The translations under genes and the position numbers were made by a program. 43,702 bases of DNA, taken from Lingula anatina. Lineage: Eukaryota; Brachiopoda; Lingulata; Lingulida; Lingulidae. Where the stretch lies: the NCBI RefSeq assembly GCF_001039355.2, contig NW_019773815.1, positions 1 through 43,702 of the forward strand, written 5' to 3'. The notes beneath the pieces are model-generated. The model worked only from the letters and a program-made list of their open reading frames with translations, did not search any database and was not told the origin of the DNA. Positions 21,686 to 34,000 of this stretch are shown here, piece by piece (within the stretch, counting starts at the first letter, position 1; each line of letters begins with the position of its first letter).

Positions 21686-24600
21686 TCAACTGATGGTTGC
21701 TGAATCTGCAGTGCAAGTCTTTGAATCTGAATTGTCAATGTCTTTGCTGTCACCATCTGTCCTCTTTGCTAAGACGTTTGACATGTCTTCCTCTGGTTTG
21801 TCATCGCTGCTGTCATCTTCACCTGATGAGTCGTCCTGCTGGGACTGTATTTTCTGAAAAGTAAGTGAAAGTTATCAAAGCTCAGTGCATTTTTGTTGCC
21901 ATTCTGAAGAGCTTACTTGATGCTCTTTTGTTCTGCAAAGCTGCATCAAGTTGTAATCGTCACAACTAATGTAACTGTGCTCTGACACGCATTCCCTGGT
22001 CGTATTTGCGGCTATTTCGGTGCATCTTTCTCATACACCATTTTTACTTCCCATAAGACTTTGGTTACCCCAGTCCTTAACAAATAACATCATGGAAGTT
22101 AAGTGTACTGCTTCTAATTTTCCTACACTTTTTCTTGGAGTGTGAAAATATTTGAAGTTTTATTGGGGAGGAAAATTAATGCGAATGGCTCCTTCCTAGC
22201 AGTTTACAAAAAGGCGCTCGCATAAAGACGTATATTCAATCAACCATCCGCATTGCCATTGGGCAATATAGTCTATATAACATCACCCCCACGGATATAG
22301 ACGCCGATCATCACATTACTGCTTCTCTTCTAGTGCAATCTCTACAACCCCAGGAGAGAGAGAAGGGAATGATCGCTTCACTCACCATTTGTAAAAAATC
22401 TATGAGTTTGTGTGGGTCTGTTCCCGCGGCCAGGTCGACCATGTCTACGGGCATACCGTGCTGCTGGTATGGACTCGGTTTCACACCCATCTCTGTTTCG
22501 ATGAAACGAAAAACCGGCTCTGGGACCTGGGGAATACATAAAACCTGAATTAAAAATTGATGTGAAAATAAAATATAGTAATTTAAGTGTATTTTTGAAT
22601 TCGGTAGAAGCAATAACCCACGTGCTGTTCTCTACATGCTCATTTCCGTCCCTCTACAAGGGCGACAGATTGATTTTTCACAAGATATTCACAGATCTGT
22701 CTCTAGATAAATAGACAGTCATTTGGCTTTCTGTTATTTTCAATATTTCCCTGTAATATCTGCCACCCTGGTAGAGGGTACACATTTCCACTTAGTACAT
22801 CGTTTTACACTCTGAATTGCCTCACAACTATCTATTTCAGTTTGGTTTGTTGACTCAGTTCGCCCATTTTAAATTTGGCTCTTCCTAACGTCATTCAAAA
22901 TGGACTCTCATATTTTAAATGGGAAATCATCAAAAACGTTCATACTAATATTAGAAATACTGCACCAAAAGCGGTAGCTACGCTGTCGGCGCTGATCACC
23001 AGCACTCCGAACCCGCCATCCCATTCCCCCTGAGACGAGGGCGGGTTATAGTCAAAATAACAGCGCGCCACGGTTACCTCTTCGCTTGCAGAGTCGCCAT
23101 CAGGCCAGCTGTCCAGCTCCTCCCATTCAAACAACAGTCCATCTGTTACTGGACCAAAAGGGTTAAAATCCAACAACAAAATATTATGCTCAGACTTCCT
23201 GTATACGTCAAACACATCTGAAATGATATGACATTGAAAATAAAAACTTTTCAGAAAATTGTCTGTGCTTTTTTCTAACAAGGCAGAAACGTCTCACAAA
23301 TAAAATTTTGAAAAGCTAACTAAACGCTTCCCATAGAAAATTCATTCACTAATCAAAGGTTAATTTTTCGAAAATTTGAACAAACATGCTTGTAAAATTT
23401 CCTTTCACGCTCGCGCGATTTATCGAATTCAAATGGTGAATGACTTAAAAATGCAAATAAAAGACCAAGTAAAATATGTACAGGCCCGTAGCCAGGGGGG
23501 GTTAGGGGGGTTCGAAAGAACCGCCCCTTTTGCTGGGAAAAGGTCCACTCTGGGTAAAATTTGATCTAGGTACATGAAGTTTTTATGGGAAAGGGTCCAC
23601 TTTTTCAGAAAAAGAACCCCCCTTTTGAGATTGCTGGCTACGGGCCTGATGTAGGATAAAGATGGGCTGGTTGTAAAAAGCGTGCTCAGCAGGTAAACGA
23701 AACACCTAAAAGATATACTGGCATGCGGTTGAAAAATTTTATTTTTATTTTCATGTCTACATCGCCTGTAAAATTAGTTTTATTTTCCATTTTAGACCTT
23801 AAAAAATAACAAATCTCTCAAACAGAAGTCCTTATGTTAATGCTAATGCAGAGACTGGTTGAGCAATGGTTCATAAATAGCAGAATACGTTATGGCACAG
23901 AAATCCTGGACAGCATAATATTTTTGTACGTTTATTGCCGTTTTCTTCTGCCCTTTCTGTCTACTTAAAGGGATGGCAACCCTTCATTTTGGCGGAAAAG
24001 TGTCGGATTTTCCTCTGGTCATAAACGACAATTTTCCCATGCTTTCCAATGGTTAATGAATCCGTTCTGATACTCAAAGTTATTACATTTTTTAAGTGTT
24101 TTTTTTTTAAATAATCTCTCAGGAGATTATTAGGCTACTGAGGGTAACCACCTATGAAGCTCCCCGTGGTCCGTTAACGGCCGTTTTGTTGGTAAAACGG
24201 AATTTATTATATTTATATGTGTTGTTTACAATGTAATGTATTGTGGAATTTTGAATCTCATATCAAGACTTGTTGTCCCTGAAGTGTACGTTTTTAAGTC
24301 TGTCTATGCGATCAATTACCACTGCGATGTCCCCACATGACTCATAATGCTTCTTTCAAAAAACTATGTACAGGCTTTACATCCTTGTGTTACTTATGTA
24401 CAAACACAACCCTTTATGCAGTTAATTTTTCAACAAAATATATTGCTCGGTCAGTCGAATGCCAAAATAAGGGTCGGTCAGACGACCCGAAATACAAAAA
24501 TTTCCATAGGGCTTTACTACCGCAGCGGTATTTTAGTCTCCATTACACCTACTCAAAGTCTCGTAGACGTGCTTCAATCTGATTTATTAAGAAATCATTA

Positions 24601-27494
24601 TGCGGGGCTCTATTTAAACAAAGTAAATGGTTTTCAAAATTACACTACTGCCACTGCGCCACTCGATATTTACATGTCGACTGTATTTGATATAACATTA
24701 CTTGAAAGCCGAACCAACATTACTTGAAAACGGAACATTAACAACATTGAGCATATTCTAGCATCATTTCTGAGTGCCCGAATGCAAAGTGACGTGACCA
24801 GTTTTAGGTTTGTGAGGTTCGGACTAAGCCGAAGTGTCACAGTCTGCTAGAATATTTGTTCATGCTAATATTTGTTAAGTCATATTCTGCTAGAATATTT
24901 TCTCCATTACAGGACAATCCCTTGATTTATCTCGCCACCGCATTTTATATACATAATTATTTAATTGAGGACATAAATCTTATCCAGATACTTTGTATAT
25001 CTGTAAAGGCTAAATGGGATGCCAGTGGCATGAGAATCCATGTATATATATATTCAGAAGAGCGACCAAGTAATTACAGGACTCTGTAGTTTTGGATGGC
25101 GCCCATCCGTTCACCAAAGAAGCATAAAACAAGGATATATATCCTCGCCATTTCCAAGACGTTATTTGGAAGGATTGTACCATTTTTTATAAATGTAAGG
25201 TAGGTAAAAAGACAGAATGGCTTATACCTGAAAACCATGACATTAACTTCCCGCTTCACACACAAAGGCGAAAATTTAAGTCTTAACTGCCTTATAAACG
25301 AAATAGCCGTTCGTGATCTCGAACCTCGGGTTTGTTATAGCGAACGCCAATTTTACGACTCGAACCACGATTGCGCCATGGAATCACCGTTTGAGTCGTG
25401 AATTTGTCGTTCTCGATCACAGGTTCGTGGCTCGAGTTAACAAACGGCAATTGTTGTTTATGAGGCCTGAATTTTGTCTAAATAGAATAAATTTACTTTG
25501 ACCCAAAATAAATAAGAACAAGTCAAGTTGAGCGTAAAGTTGGCCTGTCTCGTGAAAAGTAAGAAATGGCTTGTTTAAGGCGGCCAGGTTGTGTGCTACT
25601 GTTGGGGTTTTATGAAAAAATGTCAGGAAAAATAACTATTTAATGTTTCAGCCAACTAAAAACAACTTACAATTTTCGTCCGGAAACTGTTTATAAATCT
25701 TATTGTAAAAGAAAAGTTTGATGTCCTCCAAAATGGCTCCGTTGCCCTTTCCAAGAAATGGAAAGAAATCACAGGGGTGCCTCTGAGAAATACCTGAAAT
25801 TGAAAGGTTTTATATCAATATCATTCAACTTATTTATTAATGCATTTATCAACACAGCAAAATTTATTTTCATAAAAAGCAATTTTATGGGCACTTAAAA
25901 AAAGAACAAAAATAAGGCTGAACGCGGTTAACGATTAAGAACGAGTCGTCTATGAATGCAATCTTTCTTGCCTCATCAACAAACAGCTGTCAAATATCTT
26001 CATTCAACGGCAGCGAGTTAATCACAGAAATCATGGATATTTTAAGAGAATGGTTTATTTAGCCAAATCTTCAGTTTTTTATTAGGCAGTTAAAAGCGCT
26101 GAACTTATCAGTTTGACATTTTATGATGGTTTTAGCCTACACCTTCTCAAAATTACACAACAACGCCAACTGCCATCTTTGTGTATGAACTTTGACCGAA
26201 GAAGGTAGGCAAACTTGATGCCCTTGGTACGCTTGAATAAAGAGGTAAATAGGACACCTTGAATGCTTGATTCCCTGTACTCTAGCGACGCGACCATGCA
26301 GAATGAAAATTCGCCTCACTTAACGCTCACTTACGGTTCTCAATTTGTCCTAGAACATAATGTTTTTCTCTTTTAATGAAAATGCTCGTAATCTGTTCTA
26401 GGACAATCTGAAGGACCTCCCCAAAACAGTTCTCGAACTGTTACATTCATTACAGAACAACATTAGAACTGTAAAAAAAAATACACCAAATGTTCTAGAA
26501 TAGATAAGTGAACGTTACATGAAACAAATTGTTACGTTGCTGTTAAACTGAAAAATGCGGAGCACTCAGGTTAAGTGAAAACTTAATCTTAAATTCTTAA
26601 AAAATGAGGGTTTTAGACACAAAAATTATTATATTTGTTTTTTAATCATCAGTATTAAGTTATTGCCGATTATATTCGCGGGCAAGGTTTTATAGTAGAG
26701 GCCTGTTGATAGTTTTGAATAACAGCGAGTCAACTGCATTGCTGCGCGCGCAACTCATGTAAAGTAAATGGATAGAATATACTTTGCAATCAAGATTTAA
26801 GTCTCACCACCATGTGACAAAATCTTCATTAATATCTGCTTAGCCCACGATGAAACATAATTACAATAATGAGAGAGAGGACACGCACCAAGCCCGCAAA
26901 AATGCCACATCATATCTACATGTATATTTGCAACCATCGCCATACCTATCAATTTGTTCTTCTTGATGAAACATCGGAATTCCAGGCCTGGTTTCAGGTC
27001 CAACCATTTCCGAAGAACCATTTCGTATTGGACTTTCGCCTCGTGATCTAGGTCGGAATCGTCACATCTTACGAATCTGTTGGGTAAAAAGTGCGCAATT
27101 AGTTCAAATGCCCAGGCGTAATGTGTAGCTACTAAAAAGAGATTCAAAGTGGGCATAGATTGTGGAATTTCTGTGTTAAGGTGCCTTCAAGGTTTTATCA
27201 GCTAAAGTGTCAAATTAGTCCTTTTTTCATTGGTTTTCCAGGCATAGACAAACCCATTTCAGTAGCTACTAGCCAACATTGCTAATAATTGCATTCAGCA
27301 AGAGTCCCGCAGAGTTGGGCCGATATACTTGGACCGATAGTGTCTATGGGAATGGGGCCTAAACTATTGTAAGTTCAACGCACAGAAGTAGATAAGGGGG
27401 GGGGGGGGGGCAAGGGGAATCCTCTCCAGTCTCCAACACTATAACCATTTATTTATTTATTTATTGTAAATGATTACCCCCCATCCCCCAAACA

Positions 27495-27536
<42 letters not shown>

Positions 27537-27638
27537 CTCTCTCTCTCTCAATAAGATTTAACAAACACGTATGGATGCAGTCTTGAGTGAAAGCGTAAGG
27601 TGAGATAAAGAAAGACAAAGAGCAACCAAGGACCGATA

Positions 27639-27670
<32 letters not shown>

Positions 27671-27814
27671 GAGAGGTGAGGAGAGAATAGAAAGAGAAGA
27701 GACTTACGGTTCATTCAAGTCATGCATAACGAACTCGGAGCTCTTCAATAAGAGGTAGATATCGCTGGGATTTGTGCACTTTAAAGTGTGATCAAATGCT
27801 ATCCATGTCGCGTC
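21686..27814 (-). CDS. CDC123: CDC123 (D123), eIF2 assembly chaperone; N-terminal exons not found
   Basis: Six exons join in phase on the minus strand: 27814-27708, 27076-26946, 25793-25671, 23217-22961, 22526-22386 and 21853-21686 (TGA). The order of family blocks is intact: DATWIAFDHTLKCTNPSDIY, LLKSSEF, PFVRCDD, YEMVLRKWLDLKPGLEFRCF, KNKLIGISQR, VFDVYRKSEHNILLLDFNPF and VTDGLLFEWEELDSW. The last blocks are GVKPSPYQQHGMPVDMVDLA and HKLIDFLQM. LDFNPFG is the ATP-grasp metal/ATP site. CDC123 joins eIF2 gamma and alpha subunits in the cytosol and is needed for translation initiation and cell-cycle entry. About 100-120 N-terminal residues (normally starting near HCQFSxWYP) are not visible up to the NOS first exon. 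The final exon adds an acidic, Ser-rich tail of about 55 residues. Confidence 0.93.
23481..23648. mobile_element. MITE with caggcccgtagccag terminal inverted repeats
   Basis: The 15-base ends caggcccgtagccag and ctggctacgggcctg are perfect inverted repeats 168 bases apart. The bases ATGTA lie immediately outside both ends, a possible (partial) target-site duplication. It has no coding capacity and sits in a CDC123 intron. The CAGGCCC end fits hAT-type elements, which is an inference. Confidence 0.85.
23970..24300 (+). repeat. dispersed repeat family D, forward copy
   Basis: Shares ordered blocks with the reverse complement of 31400-31660: tggttaatgaat, ccgttttg/agtggt, ggaatttattatattt, gtgttgtttacaatgta and aaatctcat-like sequence. 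It is non-coding and intronic to CDC123. Confidence 0.7.
27396..27410. repeat. poly-G tract (15)
   Basis: Fifteen consecutive G on the plus strand in a CDC123 intron. It could form a G-quadruplex and is error-prone in sequencing. Confidence 0.85.
27490..27550. repeat. (CA)n(CT)n compound microsatellite
   Basis: A long ca run followed directly by ct dinucleotides. A GA-rich stretch lies nearby at 27638-27685. All is intronic to CDC123. Confidence 0.95.
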
Positions 27815-30800
27815 CTGTAATGAATAAGTAAATAAATAAAATAAGAAATGTGAGAAGAAGAATACACTAATTTTTTGTTACATTTCCACTTTTTTAAATT
27901 TAAAACAAGCTCAAAATATCAGCAGAAAGAAAGATAACATTTTTTAAAATAATAAATCATTGGCGTGTAAAGGGATAATTCTGCATTTGGTAGGCACCAA
28001 AGCAAATTGAATCAACTAACAAATAGCACCAAAGCAAATTGAATCAACTAACAAATAAAACGAAATAGGCCAGGTTCATCAAGTTCGTTCTTTTTTTTTT
28101 CTCCCATGTCTTCCTTTTAAACCTTTAACCTTTAACATTCCCACCAATCCGAGATAATTATACATCGAAATATATTCAATTTACAATAAAACTGTTCATA
28201 AAAATCTTAATCGTTAGATATGATGCTTTGTAAAATAGATTTCATCAAACCATGCGTACTGTCTATGCAGCGCACCAAATAACTGTCACGCTCCGTAGAA
28301 ATCCCAGTATTTGTACAACTGTATGTTGCATTCAGATTCCTTTTTATACGAATAATCAGAGATATAAACCGAATGATAGATAGAGGCGTGGGATTGAGTG
28401 CGCGCTCTCGACTCAAAGGATGAATTAATTTTTCACTCCAAAGGTTATCTATCCAACGGTGGCAATTATTCAAGATTCTTGTCGAATTTCAAAGCGTTCC
28501 GATTGACCTAAGACGGGGGCCATCAGTGGGGTCCATGACGTAAGTGAATGTAGCAGAAAATAACGTGAATAGAATGACTAGCTTTTCACCTGAAGATTGT
28601 ATCCACATCAGTTTGAAATTAGATCTTTAAAAATTTCAAAATTGATCAACAGGCATTACTAACCAGCATTCGTTCTTTCTCATTCTCACAGATCTCTGTT
28701 GTTTTGTTTATAAGGCAGCATTAGACAAAATTTCTGTGTTTGCTTAGCAGTCCAATATACAATTATGTACAGCTGAGTTTTTGCGTATTCTTTCATTTTG
28801 TTCTCAACGCAAGTCTGTATTCTGTTTTCCCCCAATTTGTTTGCTCAGTGCGTTGAAAACTGAAACTTAAATCCACCTGCCTGACACGTGGTCCACACGT
28901 ATGACTTGTCTGTAAGTTTCCACGTTTCAAGTTTTTATGCATGTATCTACCAATGTTACACACTTGATTTCAATGTTTTATCTCTCCATAATGCAAATTT
29001 CTAAAATGAGAAACATTAGTCTGCTATTTAGCGTTCTTCCTTAGCCGCAATACAGAATGCAAATGTTTTTTTCCTTTCGCCTTTCCTTGTGCATTTTTTT
29101 TTCTGAAAACATATTTACATTTTCCTTTCTTTTTTTTTTTTTTTTTTTTTTTTTGTTAGGTAGATAAGCATTCATTCCCCACTTTAGTTGCAAAAATGCT
29201 TTGCAACGAAAATTTTCTTAGCAAAAGTAAATTTCATAATTCCTAATTCAGCACAGTAAATCTCCCACTTCAATCCACTTATGGCAATTTTGTTTTAGGG
29301 ATAAAATCCAACATATCCGCTCATAAACAAGGTATCATGTTAAAATAAGCAGAAAAGGAAAATTGGCCTCTCCTTGGCTGTTTAGAAAGTCAACCAGCTC
29401 ACGTGCTTGATGTCCTGAAAGAGCAGCATTTCGTGGGAACAAGAAATAAGGATTTCCGCGGAAAAATGATAAAAAGTGTCGATGATTTCTTTTAGCTCCT
29501 CTTATTTCTTACTCCCGAATGACGGTTGTCTTTGTTTTTCATATATAGAAGATATATAGAAGAAAAAACAGTCGTTATACTATCGGGTACGCCATCAAAC
29601 TGTTCCTAAAACTTTACACAATTTTGAAGAAAATTATGCCTCACAACGACTGGGCGCATTTTTATACATGTACCAGAGAAACACGAGAGACTGGTCACGA
29701 TGCCCAGTTAACAAGTCTATTTCTAACTGATATGGCAATAGAAAACATATATTTCATAAATATAAACTCGACACACATATAGGGCCTATAAATCTTTTGA
29801 TATTATGTGAATTTCTGATTGGCATCCGCTGGCACCACAGCAATGTGGCGTACTTGTTTTAATTGTATACTTTCTATACCTGTTAGATCAATTTTCCCCG
29901 CGACAGCTCGAGTTAACCAAGCTGCGATCACATTACACCCAGAACACTTTCAGTTATTTTTTTTTATGTAATGACGATGGATAAATTGCATATGCCCCAC
30001 CAAACTCATGAGAAAAACAATGTAACACTGCGCGACCCGCCATGTTTTTATTTTGCTTGGATGGGCGGAGTCTGCCGATTGGTCAATTTGTCCTCATTTC
30101 GAAACAACAAATCACAGGACAATGGCACCGCTGACACGGTATGGACAAACTGGGGACTCGTCGACCCAGGGTTTGTTAAACAAAGCGATAGAAGTCGTAA
30201 ATGTATCACAGTCAATGCTTTTTAGTATTTTGGTCGACTAGTTGGGTTTCACGATGCAACAGAAAGGTTGTTAATATCGTTTTCTCGGTTTTGAAACTGT
30301 GCTTCAAGAGCACATCGTACTAGTAATTGCCTTGACACTTATTTACTCTGAGGGTCGGCAATAGCCTATTAAGGTTTATTGGCTTCATTTTTTGTAGAAT
30401 ACCCGTCAGTAAAACATTAGTCTGGTGTCGTAAGTAGCCGACTTCAGGTAGTACAATATACATATTTTGCGGTCTATAATGAGCCAAAAACTTAGTTAAC
30501 CCTTTTTGTGAACTTGCATGGTCTCTGCTATCTAGGTGGCCACCAACAAAAGCATTAGATATGGTACAATTGTTCGTTTCGGCAACGAGCACCTGATGAG
30601 TTTAAACACATGCACAAGGTATGACAAAGCATAAGCGAGAAAATGAAGCTCCTCCTTGAGAACATACCAAAGACATTTTCACGCACGAACAAATGATGCT
30701 ATGGATACCTTATAAGCATATTAATGCCTGCCCTGTCAAAAAGCACCGCCAGTGTTTACGAAACACGAATAGTCTATATATTTGTCATTTAGTTGATGAA

Positions 30801-30835
30801 ACTTGAGTGAAGAGAACACCCAAGAGGACTAAACC
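27815..30835. other. divergent interval between CDC123 and NOS
   Basis: No exon recognised as CDC123 N-terminus. It contains a perfect-looking tandem duplication of a 32-base unit (27994-28025 and 28026-28057) and a poly-T tract near 29131-29154. Around 30040-30130 is a GC-richer patch with gggcggag (GC box) at about 30064 and gattggtc (CCAAT) at about 30076, a candidate promoter for either strand. Confidence 0.4.
30040..30130. promoter_or_regulatory. candidate promoter patch (GC box + CCAAT)
   Basis: A local rise in GC and CpG (gcgcgacccgccatg) is followed by gggcggag and gattggtc within 30 bases. The position, about 0.7 kb before NOS exon 1a and 2.2 kb beyond the last visible CDC123 exon, suits a promoter for NOS, CDC123 or both. 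Evidence is motif-only. Confidence 0.3.
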
Positions 30836-30910
30836 ATGAAGAAACTGGCGCTGAGGAACTACACGAACGGGACCGTCATGACGGACACGCTTCACAAAGA
30901 ATCTAAACAG
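30836..30910 (+). CDS. NOS: NOS first coding exon, version 1a
   Basis: ATG (context aaaccATGA) opens 25 codons ending exactly at a donor (AAACAG|gtaaac): [20 protein letters not shown] followed by KESKQ. It corresponds to the conserved NOS segment with the pattern K-N-(x)n-D-T-L-H just before the zinc-binding cysteines. It ends in phase 0, so it can splice to the exon at 35918. The paralogous exon 1b lies 2.4 kb downstream. Confidence 0.85.
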
Positions 30911-31020
30911 GTAAACCACAAAGCCATACTTCACTTGTCATTATAACAAAATGGTAAAGGTATGTTGATAGAAAAGTTGCGAAAATCTACAACATAAACG
31001 CCAGATGAATATTTGATTCA

Positions 31021-31063
<43 letters not shown>

Positions 31064-34000
31064 GCACACCAACATACACAGACCCGGCTGCTGCAGTACT
31101 TCGCAATAAGTAAGTAACCTGATATCGCTTTAATTAAAAAAAAACTTGATTGAAAAGTCAATATATTATTGACTTTAAAAACCGATGCATTTCACGGGTC
31201 TGTTTACGGTGTAATGAATAAGCGAAATAAGTACATATATAATGAAAAAGAAATAAATCATGAATATTACAATAAATGTATAATTTTCTGATAACTGAAA
31301 AATTTTATTCGTAACACCAAATATTATCCATTTCTGTATTTAAATGTTGATTGCGTTTTTTTAATGATAAAATTGTATTTTCTTAAACAGATAACGACTC
31401 TTCATGAGATTTGAAATTCCAAAATAAATACATTGTAAACAACACAAAGAAATATAATAAATTCCACTTCACCACTAAAACGGCGGTTTTCGCAATTATT
31501 ATGAGATCCTTGCTTGCCATCGGACCACGTTAACCTTAGATAGCTGCCATCTTACAAAAAAAAAAAAAAACGACCATCTTCGAATGTCGGAGCGAATTCA
31601 TTAACTATTGGTAAATATGGGTACATCGTCGCTTCCCCCCACAAAACGATTAGGACTAAAATTACTGACTGTGGCAACGATTGAACACAAGCTTTCGGCG
31701 TAAACGTGAAAAGTCTGCACATTACTTAGGTGTTCATATTGTGCAGTCTACGTATCTGAATGTCAACGTTTTGAGAGACTGACAAACTAATCAGGGATGA
31801 GACTGCCATTTAGTGAAAAAAAAATCGGAAAATATGGTGTTGTGTCCAGGGGTCCGCTTAAGCCAATGACACTTTTGACTCCGAAGAAGTCGGAAATCCG
31901 CCGATAATCGGGAAAATCTCATCCCTGTTTAATAGCCTGGGTATGACGTAGGAGTCATTCAAACGGAGTCTCCGTGCTCGACACGGCCAGTTAAAGATAC
32001 CTTATCCGGGACATTCGCAGTCTCATCTTTCCTCGAAAAATTTCAATTTTCTCCCAGCACTTGAATGAAATTATTTTCCGGGATATGCACAATCTCATCT
32101 TTCCTCGAAAAATATCAATTTCTTCCCAGCACTTAAATGAAATCATTTTCTAATTAAATAATTAGATCTAAATTGCTGTCCTGTCTCTTAAAACACCACG
32201 TCTTCCTGTGCATTTTAGTGCATTTACGCTTTTATTTTAGGGTTTTTTATCGTATTTAAGATTTGAATTTGAAAGATAACTCTATTTCTTTTGTATTATT
32301 ATTTTTTTATAATAAAAATATAAATCGTTGGAATTCAAAAAACGTTGTTGTCTTTCTAAATATGTTCAAAGGGTATTCCTATTATATGAAAGCTTTTCAA
32401 TAAATAAACACACAATCAAAATTGTACACACACGTGCAGTGCAAGAAAGTAGCGTAGCACAAGTTGTTACTTCACAGAAAGGAAGATTCTTTAATCATTA
32501 TCCAAAAACCGATGTGGGGGAGTCGCGCTTCAAAGGAATTGCGAGTTACATTGTATGTCATAATTTTGCTAGCCTCATGGGAAAGAAGATGCGTGAACAT
32601 AAAGAGATGACCCGTACCTAGACCTCATAATGTCAGGCTCTGCTTGCAGTCTAATTTATGTTAACATCTTAAAATTCAGGCTAAATTCCACAGAAGTATT
32701 GACTGAGCATATGCTGTTTTCGAAACCGACAACCGAAAGCACCAGTAGACACACCGCGCAAATTAAAAAAAAGTATAATCACACAAATATAACTGTACAA
32801 TACAACAGACTATAAGATCTCGCTGAAGAGTCTACACATATCAAGTCGTTGACTATCTGCTTTTGGTATTGTCATCCAGTGTTGCATGCGTAACAGGCTA
32901 ATTCAATCAATTAATCAAGTTTCTTTTTCTCTTTAACTGGTTACAAGGAAAATGTAACAGAACCTGATAATACTAATAACAAAAACAATAATAACAGTAA
33001 TGATTTTATAATAATTAAATAAATTCTGACGGTGTGAATCCGCGTCGATGCCGCCTCAGCCCCATGAATTTTGATTGGTCCAAACAGTTGGAAGCGAAGT
33101 TGTAAGAGCAAGGAGGTATGTTCAGAATAATACACCTTGGTGAGAGTGAGCAAAAGCCCCATAGCGTAAACGTTGCGATTCAGATTAGTATACCACTCGA
33201 TGTGAAAAGTTCCCAGGCCTGTCTAGGTAGTAATTAACTCATTGAAGGACTCGCAATGAAAAGGCTGGTGTTGAAGAATTATTCGAATGGCACAGCCACT
33301 AGGGACTCTCTTCATCAAGACGCAAAACAGGTAGCTATATGAATAACTTATATCAGAACGACAATCCCAGATATTATGTTTTTGTTTCCGTTTCTCTATT
33401 AGCTAAATTATGGGAAAAGGGGGAGGGCGAAATTCGATGCAATTTTTCGAAACTCTCGGGAGGGGACAAAGTAAGAAAATATTAGATCTAGGATCCAACA
33501 TTATTTTGGTCCAAGAATCGATGTTGGTGGTGTTCCATTAATTAATAAAAAAAAATCATAATATTTTCACTCTTATTTTTTAGCCTTGGCATCCTGACAA
33601 AAATTAATCATTGAAGTCTGTTTGTTTGTTAACAGTCGGAGGGGAATTTACATGAAATTTTCAGGTTAGGTCAAAAATGAACTCGATTTTGGTTTAGTCA
33701 GGAAAAAAATAATGTGAATTAAGTTGTCTTGGCACAGGTTAGCACTCTCTGAGTGATTTTCTAGTTTTTGTGATAATAACTTCTTATCACAATGACATCA
33801 TCAGGCTGAATGCCTGCAGGTTGCTATTTTACGGGGGCAAGAGGAAAGGTAACTGTTTCTATTTTTTCCCAAAGTAGAGTGATTATTGTCACTAAAACAT
33901 GACTAAATACAAGATCTTGGAAGCAGGGGTGGATCCAGAGATATTTTCTGACAGTCTTCCTTATTATCTTTGTTGATCCATCCTCCATTTTTGACAGTCT

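Noticed and set aside
26346-26406. 12-bp inverted repeat ttgtcctagaac / gttctaggacaa
   Set aside because: Too short and isolated to call an element.
29360-29430. Minus-strand peptide QARELVDFLNS, resembling the CDC123 C-terminal block HKLIDFL
   Set aside because: Only about ten residues, no proper exon frame, and the real CDC123 block is already present at 22386-22526.
29950-30034. Minus-strand MAGRAVLHCFSHEFGG as a possible CDC123 first exon (family starts with VLHC-like residues)
   Set aside because: The match is four or five residues, there is no good donor, and the following residues do not fit the family.
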